Positions 27,769 through 38,997 of a DNA stretch of 64,000 bases are shown here, in pieces. Position 1 is the first letter of the stretch. Each line of letters opens with the position of its first letter. The stretch spans positions 1 through 64,000 of the forward strand of contig JASCOE010000014.1 in assembly GCA_029959285.1 (NCBI GenBank), in the 5' to 3' direction. Origin of the DNA: Flavobacteriaceae bacterium PS02337 (GTDB taxonomy: Bacteria > Bacteroidota > Bacteroidia > Flavobacteriales > Flavobacteriaceae). The notes beneath the pieces are model-generated. The model was not told the DNA's origin. It did no database searches and saw only the letters and a list, made by a program, of their open reading frames with translations. The translations under genes were made by a program, and so were the position numbers.

Positions 27769-30700
27769 TCACAATATACCTCTTGGTAAATGAACACTTT
27801 TCGTTCTGATAATACTTTCTGAAATCTTCTGATTTTCCTTTTTTTCGACTTGTTCAGCAGGTTCTTCAATCTGATTAACAGGCTCAATGGACAATTGTAT
27901 TTTTCTTTCGACAGCAGCGAGTTCTGTTTTAAGTTCACTTAATCTATTTTCCTTAGACCACGTACCGTTTACCACTTCATGAAGAACAGGCAGGTCTTTT
28001 TGTGTTTCAGTAATTTTCTTTTGTTCCTGTTCGATATAAGCAGGTAGCTTTTCCAACGCATTAAGGAAATTCAAGGACGCTAATTTTTCATCTTTGGCAA
28101 TGATACCATTATTGTAAGTATATTTTATGTTTCCTTCGCCTTCAACCAAGAAACGGTTTATCCGAATATCCAAGCCTTCTTTTTCAGACATTTCGGTTTT
28201 GACCAACAAAGTAAATCCGTACAAGCTGCCAATTTCTACATACTGACCTCCTGTACGGGCTTTGTCCGCAAGCTGATTGAGTTTTCCACCGATTTGTTTG
28301 ATATCCACATTGGGCGGCAAACCATCCAACTGTACAGGATTTGCCATTGTACCGTCCGAACGTTTTTTGATTCGCCCTTGCAGATTATTCCAATCAAGGC
28401 TCATTCGGTCAAAGCGGGATTGGGCTTTATCAAGTTCAGCCTTATAGTCTTCCAATTTGTACTTCGCACTATACTTTGAACGGTTGAACGCCTGTTTTTC
28501 GCTTTCCAATCCGGCAATCTGTTTTTCTAATTTGGCTTTATCCAACAGGTCGGTATTTCCAGAAAGGATAGCCACATATTCCGAAAAATTCATTCCTGAT
28601 TTTTCGTCCATACTGCCCTCGTCAATAGTCCGTTTGCCAAGATTATTGTTTTTTAATTGGTCAATGAATAGCTGTTTATTGTACAGCAGGTTAAACTTAT
28701 AGCTATCCAAAGATTTTTCTACAGCATAGATAATCACATCTACTTTATTGTCTGCAAAGAATTTGGCAATCTCATTGCCTTTACGAACAGCTCTGCCATC
28801 CCTTTGGGCAAGGTCGCTTGGTCGCCACGGCGTATCCAGATGATGAACGGCAACGGCTCTTTTCTGTGCATTGACACCTGTGCCCAACATACTTGTAGAA
28901 CCGAACAGCACACGGATTTTTCCCTCGTTCATTCCTTTGATAAGCTCCTTACGCTGTTTATCATTTTTGGCTTCCTGTATAAAACGGACTTCGTGCATAG
29001 GCAAGCCGTGGTCTTCCACGAGCTTGCGTTTGATTTCGGAGTACACATTCCATTCGCTGGGCTTATATGTTCCCAAATCAGAGAAAACGAACTGCGTCCC
29101 TTTTTGTGCGTTGTATTGGTTGTAGTACTTGGCAATGTTTGCCGCACAATGCGAAGCCTTGTTGTCGGGGTGGTCATCATACGCACCGCTTACCATACGC
29201 ATATCAAGCGACATTTTACGGGCATAATCCGTAGCGATGAGCATCTTTGCTTTTTCTTCACTTTGTGATAAAGGTTCTCTTCTTAATAAGGTCGCATCGC
29301 CTGTTTTGGCAAACTGCATCAGGTTTTGGATAAATTCTTCCTGGTCAGGTGTAGGCGGTATATTGTAAAGTACCTCGTTCTTGTTGGGGCGGTCAATGCC
29401 GATATCCTTTGCTGTTCGGTAATCCGTAATTTCAGAATAGAATTGGGCAAGCTCTGGTACTTTGATAAAGTATCTGAAACGCTCTTTGGCTACGATATTG
29501 TTCGCTACCGAAAATTCATAATCGGTCGTTTTTCTTGCGTAGATAGCTGCCCACGCATCAAAAGAGTGAATACCCTGTTTTTCCAATGCTCTTGGTCGCA
29601 GGTATTTGAATAGTAAGTACAGTTCCGTCAACGAATTACTGATAGTTGTGCCAGAAAGGAAAGTTGCCCCCATATCCGCATTGATGCGTTCCTGAATGGT
29701 ACGGATAGCAAAGAGCAAGTTCATCGCCTTTTGGCTTCCGTCCACATTGCCCAATCCGGCAACCCTCGTATGCCGTGTGTTGAACATCAGGTTTTTGAAT
29801 TGATGACTTTCATCTACGAACAAATGGTCAATGCCCATCATTTTAAAATCTACCACATCATCTTTGCGGTTTTCAATATCGTGTTGCAGGGTTTTGAGTT
29901 TGACTTCAAGGTTTTCTTTCCGCTTGATTACTCCGGCAAGCATTCCTCTGGTCACTTCTTTGCCTTGCGATTGTAACGCATCGAGGCTTCGTTCCACGCT
30001 GCCCAGTTCTATTTCGAGGATTTCCTTTTGAATTTCGGGCGATTGCGGTATCATCCCGAATTGGTCGTGTGTCAGTATCACACAATCCCAATCGTTATTT
30101 TTAATATCGCCAAATATCCGCTGACGTTTTTGTGGTGTAAAATCTTCTTTGCCCGGAAACAGGATTTTGGCGTGTGGGTAAGCAGTGCGGTAGGCTTCGG
30201 CAATTTCGTGAACATTGCTTTTCAGCCCTATAATCATCGGCTTGTGAGCCAATCCTAAACGCTTCATTTCCTGTGCGGCGGTACACATTACCAACGTTTT
30301 TCCTGCACCTACTTCGTGGTCGCAGATAGCACCATTGTTCAGCTTTATAATCCAAACGGTATCCTTTTGGCTTGAATACAGGTCTTCGATGCCTAATGCT
30401 TTGCGGTCCAGTCCCGGAAAATCCTGATGGCTTCCGTCATAGTTTGGTCGGACGAAACAATTAAAAGTGTCGTTGTATTGGCCCGTCAGCCTGTTTTTAA
30501 ACCCATCGTTTTGGGCGTGGAGCCATTCGGTAAAGGCGGTACGGATTTCGTCAATCTTTGTGTTCGCCATTTGTATGGCTTCCATATCCCGTACTTTGAC
30601 CTCTTGGTCGCCAACCGTGATTTTTTTGGTAATATCGGGGGTGGTATTGACAAGGGCGTGTTTGAGCAAGGCAATCCCGTCAAACGTCCGGCTTTCAGCT

Positions 30701-33192
30701 TTGACAGCGTATTTTTCCCATATATGCAAATTCTTACGGTCGCACTTTACTGAAAAGTCATCCGAACTTTCAGAATAATGAACCAGTACGTCCGTATCAA
30801 AAAGATGTGAAGCAAAGCGGGCATAAATACCAGTGGGTATCCAGCGTTCGCCTAAATTAAAATCGAGTTCCTCAAACTCAATTCGTCTTGGTCGGGCTTC
30901 TTCCAAAACGGTAAGGCTTGTTTTGGCTTCGGTATCATTGGGATTGTTTTCAATGTAGTTCTGTACCTCTTGAGCTTTCTCTACTACGTTTCCTGCAACC
31001 CAGCGTTCGGCTATTTCATATTCCTTTTGCAAAGGATTGTAGTAAATACGACTGTGTAATGCTTCTTTCAAAGCATCATCGGTCATACCGCTGATTTCGG
31101 ACATATAGTCCAAATCCACATTTCCATATTTGTTCAGCGAAGCCGCTAACGCTTCTTCGGGATTGTCCGTTGCTATTGTTAAGGTGGAGAAACTTACCGG
31201 ACGGCTGAATATATCCGCTTTGTGTACCACGCCACCAACGACACGCTCCAAATAAGGGATTTCCTTGCCGGAACTATCCATTTTAATGAGCTTGATATTA
31301 TTGGCACTATTGAGGTTTCCATACCTTTTGACAAAGGCATCATAAAGGAGGTTAAGGTTTTCCCTTTCTTCTTTTTGTTCAGTCTGCAACGTTGCCTCTT
31401 TATTGTAAAGCTCTTGGTAAACATCACGTACAGCTATGTACGCTTCGGCTCTTGCTCTTTGTAAAGGTGGTAGCTGCAAAGGGTGGAAAACTGCCATACC
31501 GTCTGATGTATCTACATCTTGCAGATGACCGACCCAACCATTATCCACAACAAGGCAATCGTTACGGTGGTACGATTCCAGTTCGCCACTATAAGTAGCA
31601 GATTCGGGAATGGTATCGGGAACGGCTGGCTTATCAGCTTGGCCATTCCCGTTTATTTGTGAAAACAGGTCGCCGATAGCTTCCTGTTTTTTACCATTGA
31701 TAGATGTATTTCCATTGGTGGCTCTATTAGTAACAGGCGGCGTAAAAGGTTGCTGCATCGCACTACTGAACAGGTCAGGTTGGCGACCTACTGCACCTCT
31801 TCTCTTGTTGGTGCTTTGTCTTTTAACTTGTGGTGTTCTTTTGGGCGTAGCAAGAACCATTACAGGTTCGTCCATATTTTGAAACAAGTCAAAAATGCTT
31901 AGCTGCTTTAATTCCTGCGGACTTTCCCGATTTATTATCGGAACTGATATAGGTTGTATTTCCTGCCGAATGGTTACAGGTTCGACAATTGGAGGTCTAA
32001 CTTTGGGAGTAGCGGGAATTTGTGTTATTGACTCATCGTTCAGTTCGCCTTTATATAAACTCAAATTCAGATGTTTTCCAAAATCATCCGAAAGCATTCG
32101 TTTGAGGTCTTTGGCAATTCCGGCAACCCCGCCTTTATGCGTATAGATGAGTGCAGGCTGTCCGTAAGGGTCGGTATCTAATTTCCGGTCGGTATGTACA
32201 ATTCTTGTATTGTCCTGAAAGAGTGCATTGCCCGGAGTATTATATTCTGTTTGCCTGCTTTGGCAAAACAGATCTTCCCTTTCGGTCAGATTTTGTTTTG
32301 CCGTATTCTTTTGCAGGATAATCAGGTCGCTTCCGACTTCCGTACCTGCATATTCCGTAAACAGGCTGTTGGGTAAGCGGACAACCGAAACTAAATTATT
32401 ATCCTGCATCAACGCCCTGCGTATCGGCTCGTTCTTTGGGCTATTCAGAATGCCCTGCGAAGTAATGTAAGCCAACAAACCACCCTCACGGAGCATATCA
32501 GCACCTTTCAGGAAAAAGTAATTGTGTATGCTTCGGGCAGCCAGTACTTTTGCACTGTCCTTGCTTCGGGAATAGGAAAGGTCAAAAACGGAAGTGTCTC
32601 CAAACGGTATGTTGCTGGCGATTACATCATAGCTGTTTTGTTCCTTGTCGGGGATTTCTTCAAAACCACTTACACGGATATTGCTTTCGGGATAAAGCCG
32701 TTTTAAAATCTTGCCTGTCAGCAAGTCTTTTTCATAAGCGGTAACACTTTGTTGGTTTTCCAAAAAGGATTGTATGAATGAGCCGATACCTGCGGAGGGT
32801 TCGAGGAATTTATCGATGTTCAGACCGCTTTCACGCAATACGGAGGAAACCGCATCTATGACCTGTGGCGGTGTATAAAAAGCTGTCAGTACAGAGCTTT
32901 TCATACTATCCACATACCTGCGGTATTGCTTTTCGTCTTCGGAATTTTCTTTGAGTAGCTGGTGTAGTTCCTGCGTAATCGGGAAAAGGTCGTGTTCTGT
33001 TTTTCTCCAATTATTGATGTCTATTTCGTTCGCTATGGGGTTCAATACGAATTTAAGACCGCCAAATCCGCTGTATTGCATCATTAGCAGTCTTTCGCCT
33101 ACGGTGGCTTGCCGTTTCTCCTTTTCCAGTTTAAAAGCAATTCGCAGGGCATCAATGTTCTGTTGGAGATGTTGCTTTTTACTGAAGCCCAT
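27769..33192 (-). CDS. Giant N6-adenine methylase / SF2 helicase fusion
   Basis: 1807 residues. An amino-terminal N6-DNA methyltransferase part has SAM motif [11 protein letters not shown] near 130 and catalytic-type NIPFGD near 192 (NPPF family variant). Proline-rich and basic linkers lie at about 390-510. An SNF2/DEAD-like helicase follows with [12 protein letters not shown] near 960, LFVDESHQF near 1127 and a carboxy motor with [17 protein letters not shown]. Coiled-coil helices close the protein. Such proteins are common in Bacteroidota ICEs. By analogy with phage P1 DarB they may modify and protect entering DNA, which is inference. It overlaps the DUF1896 gene by 14 bp. Confidence 0.85.
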   Translation of the reverse strand: MGFSKKQHLQQNIDALRIAFKLEKEKRQATVGERLLMMQYSGFGGLKFVLNPIANEIDINNWRKTEHDLFPITQELHQLLKENSEDEKQYRRYVDSMKSSVLTAFYTPPQVIDAVSSVLRESGLNIDKFLEPSAGIGSFIQSFLENQQSVTAYEKDLLTGKILKRLYPESNIRVSGFEEIPDKEQNSYDVIASNIPFGDTSVFDLSYSRSKDSAKVLAARSIHNYFFLKGADMLREGGLLAYITSQGILNSPKNEPIRRALMQDNNLVSVVRLPNSLFTEYAGTEVGSDLIILQKNTAKQNLTEREDLFCQSRQTEYNTPGNALFQDNTRIVHTDRKLDTDPYGQPALIYTHKGGVAGIAKDLKRMLSDDFGKHLNLSLYKGELNDESITQIPATPKVRPPIVEPVTIRQEIQPISVPIINRESPQELKQLSIFDLFQNMDEPVMVLATPKRTPQVKRQSTNKRRGAVGRQPDLFSSAMQQPFTPPVTNRATNGNTSINGKKQEAIGDLFSQINGNGQADKPAVPDTIPESATYSGELESYHRNDCLVVDNGWVGHLQDVDTSDGMAVFHPLQLPPLQRARAEAYIAVRDVYQELYNKEATLQTEQKEERENLNLLYDAFVKRYGNLNSANNIKLIKMDSSGKEIPYLERVVGGVVHKADIFSRPVSFSTLTIATDNPEEALAASLNKYGNVDLDYMSEISGMTDDALKEALHSRIYYNPLQKEYEIAERWVAGNVVEKAQEVQNYIENNPNDTEAKTSLTVLEEARPRRIEFEELDFNLGERWIPTGIYARFASHLFDTDVLVHYSESSDDFSVKCDRKNLHIWEKYAVKAESRTFDGIALLKHALVNTTPDITKKITVGDQEVKVRDMEAIQMANTKIDEIRTAFTEWLHAQNDGFKNRLTGQYNDTFNCFVRPNYDGSHQDFPGLDRKALGIEDLYSSQKDTVWIIKLNNGAICDHEVGAGKTLVMCTAAQEMKRLGLAHKPMIIGLKSNVHEIAEAYRTAYPHAKILFPGKEDFTPQKRQRIFGDIKNNDWDCVILTHDQFGMIPQSPEIQKEILEIELGSVERSLDALQSQGKEVTRGMLAGVIKRKENLEVKLKTLQHDIENRKDDVVDFKMMGIDHLFVDESHQFKNLMFNTRHTRVAGLGNVDGSQKAMNLLFAIRTIQERINADMGATFLSGTTISNSLTELYLLFKYLRPRALEKQGIHSFDAWAAIYARKTTDYEFSVANNIVAKERFRYFIKVPELAQFYSEITDYRTAKDIGIDRPNKNEVLYNIPPTPDQEEFIQNLMQFAKTGDATLLRREPLSQSEEKAKMLIATDYARKMSLDMRMVSGAYDDHPDNKASHCAANIAKYYNQYNAQKGTQFVFSDLGTYKPSEWNVYSEIKRKLVEDHGLPMHEVRFIQEAKNDKQRKELIKGMNEGKIRVLFGSTSMLGTGVNAQKRAVAVHHLDTPWRPSDLAQRDGRAVRKGNEIAKFFADNKVDVIIYAVEKSLDSYKFNLLYNKQLFIDQLKNNNLGKRTIDEGSMDEKSGMNFSEYVAILSGNTDLLDKAKLEKQIAGLESEKQAFNRSKYSAKYKLEDYKAELDKAQSRFDRMSLDWNNLQGRIKKRSDGTMANPVQLDGLPPNVDIKQIGGKLNQLADKARTGGQYVEIGSLYGFTLLVKTEMSEKEGLDIRINRFLVEGEGNIKYTYNNGIIAKDEKLASLNFLNALEKLPAYIEQEQKKITETQKDLPVLHEVVNGTWSKENRLSELKTELAAVERKIQLSIEPVNQIEEPAEQVEKKENQKISESIIRTKSVHLPRGIL

Positions 33193-33616
33193 TTTCTTCT
33201 ATCCATATTGCGATGGTTCCGGTTATTTCGGTATAGAGCAGGTCAAACTCATAACCGTATGCGAAATCATCGGTTAGTCCATAGCTGGAGAAAACAGGCT
33301 CGCAAACAGGAAACATTTTAAGGGAGAACGGTCGCAGTTCCTCATCTGCCATTATGGTATCAAACTCATTGCATACCACTTGAAACACGGTATCGAATTT
33401 GGAGAAATGCAAGCCCTCAAAAAGTATGTAATTGGCTATTTCGTTGCATTGCTCAATAGCGTTTCCCGAACTAAAAGCCCCCTCGTAGGCATTGGTAGCC
33501 CACGAAGAACGTTGATCAATAAATTTTTGGTCATTTGCTTTTTCGGGGAAGCTGGTATTTAATAATTCTTGTAGTCGTAATCTGAAATACGATAGGTCTT
33601 TTTGCTGTACATCCAT
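33179..33616 (-). CDS. DUF1896 protein
   Basis: 145-residue DUF1896 protein ([57 protein letters not shown]). The family is found almost only in Bacteroidota mobile elements, directly ahead of the methylase-helicase gene, as here with a 14-bp overlap. A small acidic partner for the large enzyme is plausible; no activity is known. A TGCCAC box lies 70-105 bp upstream. Confidence 0.85.
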   Translation of the reverse strand: MDVQQKDLSYFRLRLQELLNTSFPEKANDQKFIDQRSSWATNAYEGAFSSGNAIEQCNEIANYILFEGLHFSKFDTVFQVVCNEFDTIMADEELRPFSLKMFPVCEPVFSSYGLTDDFAYGYEFDLLYTEITGTIAIWIEENGLQ

Positions 33617-33683
33617 ACTATTATTTGTTTTAGAATTTTACTTGTAGCCTAAAATTATAGCAGTAGATAAGCCCCTTTGCAGA

Positions 33684-33722
33684 AGTGGCAGGGTTTGGCT
33701 TTGAGAGGTAGGATTTGGCTTA
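33684..33722 (-). promoter_or_regulatory. TGCCAC box upstream of DUF1896/methylase-helicase
   Basis: On the minus strand it reads AAGCCAAATCCTACCTC, then AAGCCAAACCCTGCCACTTC, a tandem form of the element-wide box. It starts about 70 bp before the DUF1896 ATG. Confidence 0.5.
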
Positions 33723-33757
33723 ATGGGCAATAAAAAACCTCTGGAAATTCAGAGGTT

Positions 33758-34639
33758 CTATTGATTGTTTAAAATTTGAAGCATCCTGCCAACCTCAATA
33801 TCCATTCTCGAAAAGGCAAACCATTTTTTGCCAAGGTCTTTGAGTGATGCTCCAATGTGATATAGTTCCACATTGTCAATAATCAAAAAACGGTCGTGAG
33901 CATCTGAAAATAATTCAACTTCAATGCGAGGATATTGGCTGTTGTACCGTTGCATATCTAACCGTAATTGATTGCTTATGCTTTTGGTATGAATTGTTGC
34001 GGTTACATTGTCGCTTCGCTTGCCCAATAAGGTCAATACCGTGTCATCCACATAATTATCCAGCAGAATAATGGAGGCTTTTGCATTTCGGATAATATCC
34101 GATACAAAGGCATAGGCATCAAAAACCTGCCCGTTGTAGAAAATCCCTTTCTCACTTCGGAGCTTATCACTTTCCAGAGCCTTAAAAATCTCTTCAAATT
34201 TTTGGTCGGCTTCCAATTGTTTCAGTTCTATATTGTCCAAACGATAAAACAGCGAAGAGTTGCTGATGAGCATTCTCCGCATTTCTACAAACGCTTCCAT
34301 TATTTCAATACTGATTTTAACAGCTATATCTGAACGGAGAATAGCGGAAGCCATCGCAACCCCTTGTTCAGTAAAAACATAGGGCAAATAACGTCTTCCG
34401 CCGTAGCTCAAACTTGAGGTTCCAATTTGGAACCTCAAGTTTTCAACTTCCTTTTCGGTCAGTTGAAAGCAGAAAGAAACAGGAAACCTGTTGATATTCC
34501 GTTTTACGGCTTTATTAAGGTTTTTTGTTTCCACCTGATACAGAGTAGCGAGGTCGCTATCCAGCATCACTTGTTTGCCACGTATGGTATAAATCAGATT
34601 TCTGATTTCTTGCGGTACAATAGTCGGTTTATTTTCCAT
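33758..34639 (-). CDS. ORF6N-domain protein with PLD-like carboxy domain
   Basis: About 293 residues. The amino half is an ORF6N DNA-binding domain (IYTIRGKQVMLDSDLATLYQ, then NLNKAVKRNINRFP and LPYVFTEQGVAMASAIL). The carboxy half (AKASIILLDNYVDDTVLTLL; AHDRFLIIDNVELYHIGASL) resembles a phospholipase-D-like fold, with His-Asp-Arg where PLD enzymes have HxK, so activity is doubtful. The ATG at 34639 gives the family start MENKPTIVPQEI. It overlaps the topoisomerase stop by 11 bp. A regulatory or DNA-binding role is inferred. Confidence 0.8.
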   Translation of the reverse strand: MENKPTIVPQEIRNLIYTIRGKQVMLDSDLATLYQVETKNLNKAVKRNINRFPVSFCFQLTEKEVENLRFQIGTSSLSYGGRRYLPYVFTEQGVAMASAILRSDIAVKISIEIMEAFVEMRRMLISNSSLFYRLDNIELKQLEADQKFEEIFKALESDKLRSEKGIFYNGQVFDAYAFVSDIIRNAKASIILLDNYVDDTVLTLLGKRSDNVTATIHTKSISNQLRLDMQRYNSQYPRIEVELFSDAHDRFLIIDNVELYHIGASLKDLGKKWFAFSRMDIEVGRMLQILNNQ

Positions 34640-36722
34640 TGCATTTGTAGCTTTTGTTTTTCTCAAACTCAAATGAGCTTTCGGCTTGTTCATCCAAGAC
34701 GATGTAAGCATCGAATTTCTTACCTGCCTTGCTTTTCATTCCTTTAATAAGGGAAGTTTTGCCCTTATTGACAAGGTTTTCAATATCGGCAATACCAATT
34801 TGTACACCGCAGATATTACGGAACTGTACCCAATTACAAACCTCATCAGGACACTTCACTATTTTATCACGGATAATGAGTTGTTGGTTTTTGCATTTCG
34901 GGCAAACCAATTTAGGCAGGTTGTTTTGAGCAATGGAAGTTTGCAACAATTCATTCGTAATAGATGAAGCGTAATTTTCCATTTCTTTTTGAAAAGCCTC
35001 TGCATCCACTTCGTTATTTTCGATTTTCTGCAAAGCAAGTTCCCATTCGGCGGTCATTGCCACGTCTGCAATTTTTCGGTCTTTGACAAACCCGTATACC
35101 TGCAATCCCTTTTCGGTGGGGATTAAGGATTTCTTTTCCCTTTGGATATAATTACGGGTAAACAGGGTTTCAATAATCGCTGCTCTTGTGGCAGGCGTAC
35201 CTATACCTATATTTTGCAACACTTTCCGTTCGTCTTCGTTTTCAATTTCCTTTCCTGCACTTTCCATTGCCGACAAAAGCCCTGCTTCGGTATAAAGCAC
35301 GGGTGGTTTGGTTTTCTTTTCTAAAACAGAGGCTTCTTTGATTTTAAGTTCATCACCTTTTTTTAGTTCTGGCAAATCCTGTACAGGTTCGGTATCATCA
35401 TCGGAGAAACTGCCTTTGATGGAACGCCAGCCTGCTTCTAAAACCTTACAACCCTTTGCTGTAAAATCATAATGCAATGCCTGTAAACCTACATCGGTTA
35501 TCGCTTTGATGCAGGCTTGTGAAAGGGCTTCGAGCAATCGAAAGGCAATCATATCATAAATGGAATTTTCCTTTGCGTTCAGGGCAGACGGGATTTTATC
35601 AGTAATCAATAATCCGTGGTGGTCGGTAACACGCAGGTCATTTACAATACGTTTATTGAACCGTCCCCATTTCATTTTAGATACGGCTTGCTTGTAGGTT
35701 TCCCTATCCTGCAAAGCCCTTACGAGGTTGGGTATTTCAGCCCAAACATCTTCGGGAATATATTTGCTTCCAGTGCGTGGGTATGTGATAAACTTCTTTT
35801 CGTAGAGGCTTTGGGCAATATTGAGCGTTTCTTCGGCAGAAAGGTTCAGCTTTTTGTTGGCTTCCTTTTGTAATCCGGTAAGGTCGAACAATAAAGGAGG
35901 TTGCTCTGTAACACTTTTGGTTTCTACGGATGTAACCGTTGCTGTTTCGTTTCGCTGAATGGCTTTCAGCGTATCATCGGCAAGTTTTTGGTCTTCCCAT
36001 TTGGTTTTGGAAATGCTTTTAAAATCTATCAGCTCTTTGTTGTGCGATAACTGTATATGCCAATATTTCGTTACCGAGAAATTTTTGTTTTCCAGATAGC
36101 GTTTGCATATCAATGCCAGCGTAGGTGTTTGTACTCTTCCGAGCGAATAAATTCCATTTCCTGCGGCTATGCTCAATGCTTGTGTAGCATTGATGCCCAC
36201 GAGCCAATCGGCACGGCTTCTGCCTTGCGCCGCCTGATACAGTCCGTCAAATGCTGCCCCGTCTTTTAGATTGTCAAAGCCTTGTTTTATAGCTTTTTCA
36301 GTTAGTGAGCTTATCCAAAGACGTTCAAAAGGCTTGTTGCATTTCAGGTATTCATAAATATACCTGAAAATGAGTTCGCCCTCACGACCTGCATCGGTGG
36401 CTACAATGATACTGCTGCTACGGTTAAAAAGCTGTTCGATGACTTTCAGTTGCTTTAACGCTCCTGTATCGGCTGTATAACCTTTGTCTTTTTTCACTTT
36501 CCGGACGGTCAGCAAAAAAGTATTTGGGAGTATTGGTAATGATGCCTTATCAAACCCCGAAATGCCGTACTCTTCGGGCATTCCCAATCCTATTAAATGA
36601 CCGAATGCCCACGTAACAAAATAGCCGTTCCCTGTCAGGTAGCCGTCCTTTTTATCGGATGCTCCCACAAGTCCGGCTATTTCTCGGGCTACGCTTGGTT
36701 TTTCTGCGATTATTGTTTTCAT
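34629..36722 (-). CDS. topB: DNA topoisomerase III, Exc-type
   Basis: 697-residue type IA topoisomerase. The Toprim domain shows IIAEKPSVAREIAGLV at the start and VATDAGREGELIFRY near 105. The active-site tyrosine is in FITYPRTGSKYIP near 315. A carboxy zinc-binding segment (VCPKCKNQQLI, then KCPDEVCNW) follows near 605-630. In CTnDOT the equivalent gene exc closes the xis2c-xis2d-orf3-exc operon, and the same order is present here. It is a complete gene, 6 bp after the DUF3945 gene. Confidence 0.92.
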   Translation of the reverse strand: MKTIIAEKPSVAREIAGLVGASDKKDGYLTGNGYFVTWAFGHLIGLGMPEEYGISGFDKASLPILPNTFLLTVRKVKKDKGYTADTGALKQLKVIEQLFNRSSSIIVATDAGREGELIFRYIYEYLKCNKPFERLWISSLTEKAIKQGFDNLKDGAAFDGLYQAAQGRSRADWLVGINATQALSIAAGNGIYSLGRVQTPTLALICKRYLENKNFSVTKYWHIQLSHNKELIDFKSISKTKWEDQKLADDTLKAIQRNETATVTSVETKSVTEQPPLLFDLTGLQKEANKKLNLSAEETLNIAQSLYEKKFITYPRTGSKYIPEDVWAEIPNLVRALQDRETYKQAVSKMKWGRFNKRIVNDLRVTDHHGLLITDKIPSALNAKENSIYDMIAFRLLEALSQACIKAITDVGLQALHYDFTAKGCKVLEAGWRSIKGSFSDDDTEPVQDLPELKKGDELKIKEASVLEKKTKPPVLYTEAGLLSAMESAGKEIENEDERKVLQNIGIGTPATRAAIIETLFTRNYIQREKKSLIPTEKGLQVYGFVKDRKIADVAMTAEWELALQKIENNEVDAEAFQKEMENYASSITNELLQTSIAQNNLPKLVCPKCKNQQLIIRDKIVKCPDEVCNWVQFRNICGVQIGIADIENLVNKGKTSLIKGMKSKAGKKFDAYIVLDEQAESSFEFEKNKSYKCNGK

Positions 36723-36728
36723 ACTTTA

Positions 36729-38186
36729 CTACATTTTTCTGCCTTTGGACTTTGCAGGTGTTTCGGGTTTTTCCTGTTGCTCCTGCTGCTGTTTGTTTTT
36801 CGGTCTTTGCTGTCCCGACTTCAAAGGCTCATTGATATTTTTGGTTGCTTCATTAGTCTTGCCCTCCGAATTGACGGCAATTTGCGTTTTGTGGGCTTCG
36901 ATGGGCTGCATTCTTTCTTTATATTGATTAGGAAACTCAAAGCCTGTTTTTCCGGTATCTTTGTCGAAAGTGATATAGCCGTTGTAGGTTTGTCCTTTCT
37001 TATCAACCAGCCCTGCCATATAAACGGTTTGTCCGGCTTTGAAATCCTTATGTTGCTCATCGGTCAGTTCTTTACCTCTGAACGTTTTTGGAGCTTCCTG
37101 CGGCTGGCTTTGTTGATTACTTTGTCCGTTGCTTTGGGTTTGCCTGTTGGAATTATTGCGGTCAAACAGGAATTCTACATAACGCTTGTCTGCATTGAAC
37201 TGTACCGTTGCCGAGAACTCCGTTCCTTTAGTGGAAATCATACCGTCTAGCTTTAGCGGTTTACCCTCCATTAAAGTTTGCTTCTGCTCATCGTTCAGCT
37301 TTACACCTTTAATTTCATCGGGAATTTTTATGAAATCCGTCCTCAATGCAATTACGTCATTGGTTAGCCTATCTATACTGATAATGGACGGCATCAGTTC
37401 GCCAGTTTTAGAATTGGTCAAGTTAACCACACGCCCCATATTACCCATTTCGAGCAGGTTCTTTTTGTCTTCATCGGTAAACTTGTGTCCGAAAAACTCA
37501 AAATGCAGGTTTGGTTCTTTTTTGATACCGTGTATTGCTACGATAACATTTCCATCTTCGGCTTGCTGTAAAGACAATCGGGCATCTGTGCGAAGAACAG
37601 AACCTCCGAAATTAATGCCTATCGGCAAGAGTTCATTGGTTTTGTAACCTCGTAACAAAGGGTCAAGCAGGTTTCTTTTTTCAAGGTATTCCTTGCTTAA
37701 TCCGAGGTTTTTCATTGTGTCCCAATCAATCTGCTCGGGCTTGTAGCGGTACTCGCTGGTTTCCGGTGTTGTTTGTGTTGTTGCCATATTATTTTGATTT
37801 TCTTGTTTCTTATCTTGTTGCAGTTCTGTTTTTACTTCGTGTTCCTTCATCACTTTTTCGCCTTCGGGAGTTGGCTTATCTACCTGCTTTTGCATTTCCT
37901 GTGCTTTTTCAACGGCGACGGGTGCAGGCACTTTGAAGAATGAAAAATTGGTAGGGTTCTTTAACTGGCTGAAAAAATTAGAGAAGAAGTTGGAAAAAAC
38001 GTCACCATTTTTATCCACACGCATAAACTGGTTTTGGTTTTTCTTCGTGGGGTCAACGGTTTCCATTTTCCCATTCTCGTCAATACTCTTTACGGCTTGG
38101 ATTTTCATTTTTTCTTTATCCAGCACTAATAGTATGTCCGATAATTGTTCGGGCATTTCCGGGTTGTTTGTGATTTCTTTGCTCAT
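36729..38186 (-). CDS. DUF4099/DUF3945 protein (orf3 of the excision operon)
   Basis: 485-residue protein. The amino 80 residues are DUF4099-like (LSDILLVLDKEKMKIQAVKS; FSNFFSQLKNPTNFSFF). A Gln/Lys-rich linker follows, then repeated DUF3945 modules (LLPIGINFGGSVLRTDARLS; LNDEQKQTLMEGKPLKLDGM; LTDEQHKDFKAGQTVYMAGL), and a low-complexity basic tail. It occupies the orf3 position between the HTH pair and topoisomerase III in the CTnDOT excision operon. Its biochemical role is not known. The 24-bp repeat/dyad stands 64 bp upstream, so it may have its own promoter. Confidence 0.85.
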   Translation of the reverse strand: MSKEITNNPEMPEQLSDILLVLDKEKMKIQAVKSIDENGKMETVDPTKKNQNQFMRVDKNGDVFSNFFSNFFSQLKNPTNFSFFKVPAPVAVEKAQEMQKQVDKPTPEGEKVMKEHEVKTELQQDKKQENQNNMATTQTTPETSEYRYKPEQIDWDTMKNLGLSKEYLEKRNLLDPLLRGYKTNELLPIGINFGGSVLRTDARLSLQQAEDGNVIVAIHGIKKEPNLHFEFFGHKFTDEDKKNLLEMGNMGRVVNLTNSKTGELMPSIISIDRLTNDVIALRTDFIKIPDEIKGVKLNDEQKQTLMEGKPLKLDGMISTKGTEFSATVQFNADKRYVEFLFDRNNSNRQTQSNGQSNQQSQPQEAPKTFRGKELTDEQHKDFKAGQTVYMAGLVDKKGQTYNGYITFDKDTGKTGFEFPNQYKERMQPIEAHKTQIAVNSEGKTNEATKNINEPLKSGQQRPKNKQQQEQQEKPETPAKSKGRKM

Positions 38187-38249
38187 ATTTTTGAAAATTT
38201 AAAAGTTCACTGCCGAATGTAAATTAAGCGTTGGCTGTATTGCCCAATG

Positions 38250-38273
38250 TGGCACTCAAAGGCAGTCTTTGTC
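38250..38273 (-). repeat. 24-bp copy of the traA-side box
   Basis: Identical over 24 bp to 8708-8731 and including the dyad CAAAG-GCAGT-CTTTG (38257-38271). On the minus strand it ends in GAGTGCCAC and points into the DUF3945 gene. Two exact copies 29.5 kb apart within one element suggest a binding site for an element-encoded protein. Confidence 0.6.
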
Positions 38274-38285
38274 TTTCATTGTCGT

Positions 38286-38576
38286 TCATTTTGAGAGTGG
38301 GTTAAAGCTCTCTCTAATGAACTGATGTACATCAGATAGCTTGTAATACAATTTTCCGCTTATGGTATAATAGCGCAGCCTCCCAATAGAGCGATACCGT
38401 TGCAGGGAACGGTTACTGATTTTAAGCATTTGAAGTAAATCCTGGTTATCGAGCAATTCCTCGCCGTCTATACTATTGCGTTTCTTTTGCAACTCATTTA
38501 TATTGTCGCCCAGCATATCAAGACGACCCATCAGGCGTTCCATCCACGCTAAAAATTCCATTCTGTCAATATTCAT
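38286..38576 (-). CDS. Excisionase-type HTH protein (Xis2d-like)
   Basis: 96-residue protein with an amino coiled-coil part and a MerR/excisionase-type winged helix at about 40-90 (LLDNQDLLQMLKISNRSLQR, then YRSIGRLRYYTISGKLYYKL). It is the second of two such small HTH genes ahead of orf3 and topoisomerase III, matching xis2d of CTnDOT, where Xis proteins bend the attachment site and set recombination direction. Assignment is by order, size and domain. Confidence 0.75.
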   Translation of the reverse strand: MNIDRMEFLAWMERLMGRLDMLGDNINELQKKRNSIDGEELLDNQDLLQMLKISNRSLQRYRSIGRLRYYTISGKLYYKLSDVHQFIRESFNPLSK

Positions 38577-38602
38577 AGGGATATACTTTTAGGGGTTCAT
38601 AC

Positions 38603-38956
38603 CTATTTTTTGTCTGTCTTTAGCTTTCTGCCTTTTTCGATATAGCTTTTGCCTTTTGCCATAAGCTCCTGCACAAACTGATCACTGCTCTGTATGGCAT
38701 TGGCATTGAGCATATCCTTAATTGCTCCAATAGTGTAGAAATATTGACCGTAGATTTTTGAATAAGCAATCTCGCCTTTGGTGCGCATACGCCACAAGGT
38801 CTTTTCGCTGATGTGCAGGTATTGGCATACCTCGTGGTTATTGAGCCACAGGTCATCATACCCCGTATCATCCAATCTTTTCAGATAGTCGGCAATGGCA
38901 TTAATACGGCTGTTGAGCTGTTGCCACGCTTCTTCTTCAATGGTTATTATTTTCAT
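38603..38956 (-). CDS. Excisionase-type HTH protein (Xis2c-like)
   Basis: 117-residue paralogue of the next gene, with HTH_17-type segment LNNHEVCQYLHISEKTLWRM, then RTKGEIAYSKIYGQYFYTI. It is the first gene of the putative excision operon, 26 bp before the second HTH gene. In CTnDOT the corresponding promoter is activated by RteC. An RteC-family gene lies immediately upstream here, and a strong dyad lies between them. Identity as xis2c is inferred from synteny. Confidence 0.75.
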   Translation of the reverse strand: MKIITIEEEAWQQLNSRINAIADYLKRLDDTGYDDLWLNNHEVCQYLHISEKTLWRMRTKGEIAYSKIYGQYFYTIGAIKDMLNANAIQSSDQFVQELMAKGKSYIEKGRKLKTDKK

Positions 38957-38997
38957 TGCACAGCTTTTTAAAGTTCACTATGCAAAATTGTTTAGAG

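Noticed and set aside
28804-32744. Many 60-150-codon plus-strand frames opposite the 1807-residue gene
   Set aside because: They mirror the codon pattern of the methylase-helicase on the other strand and show no start context or domains.
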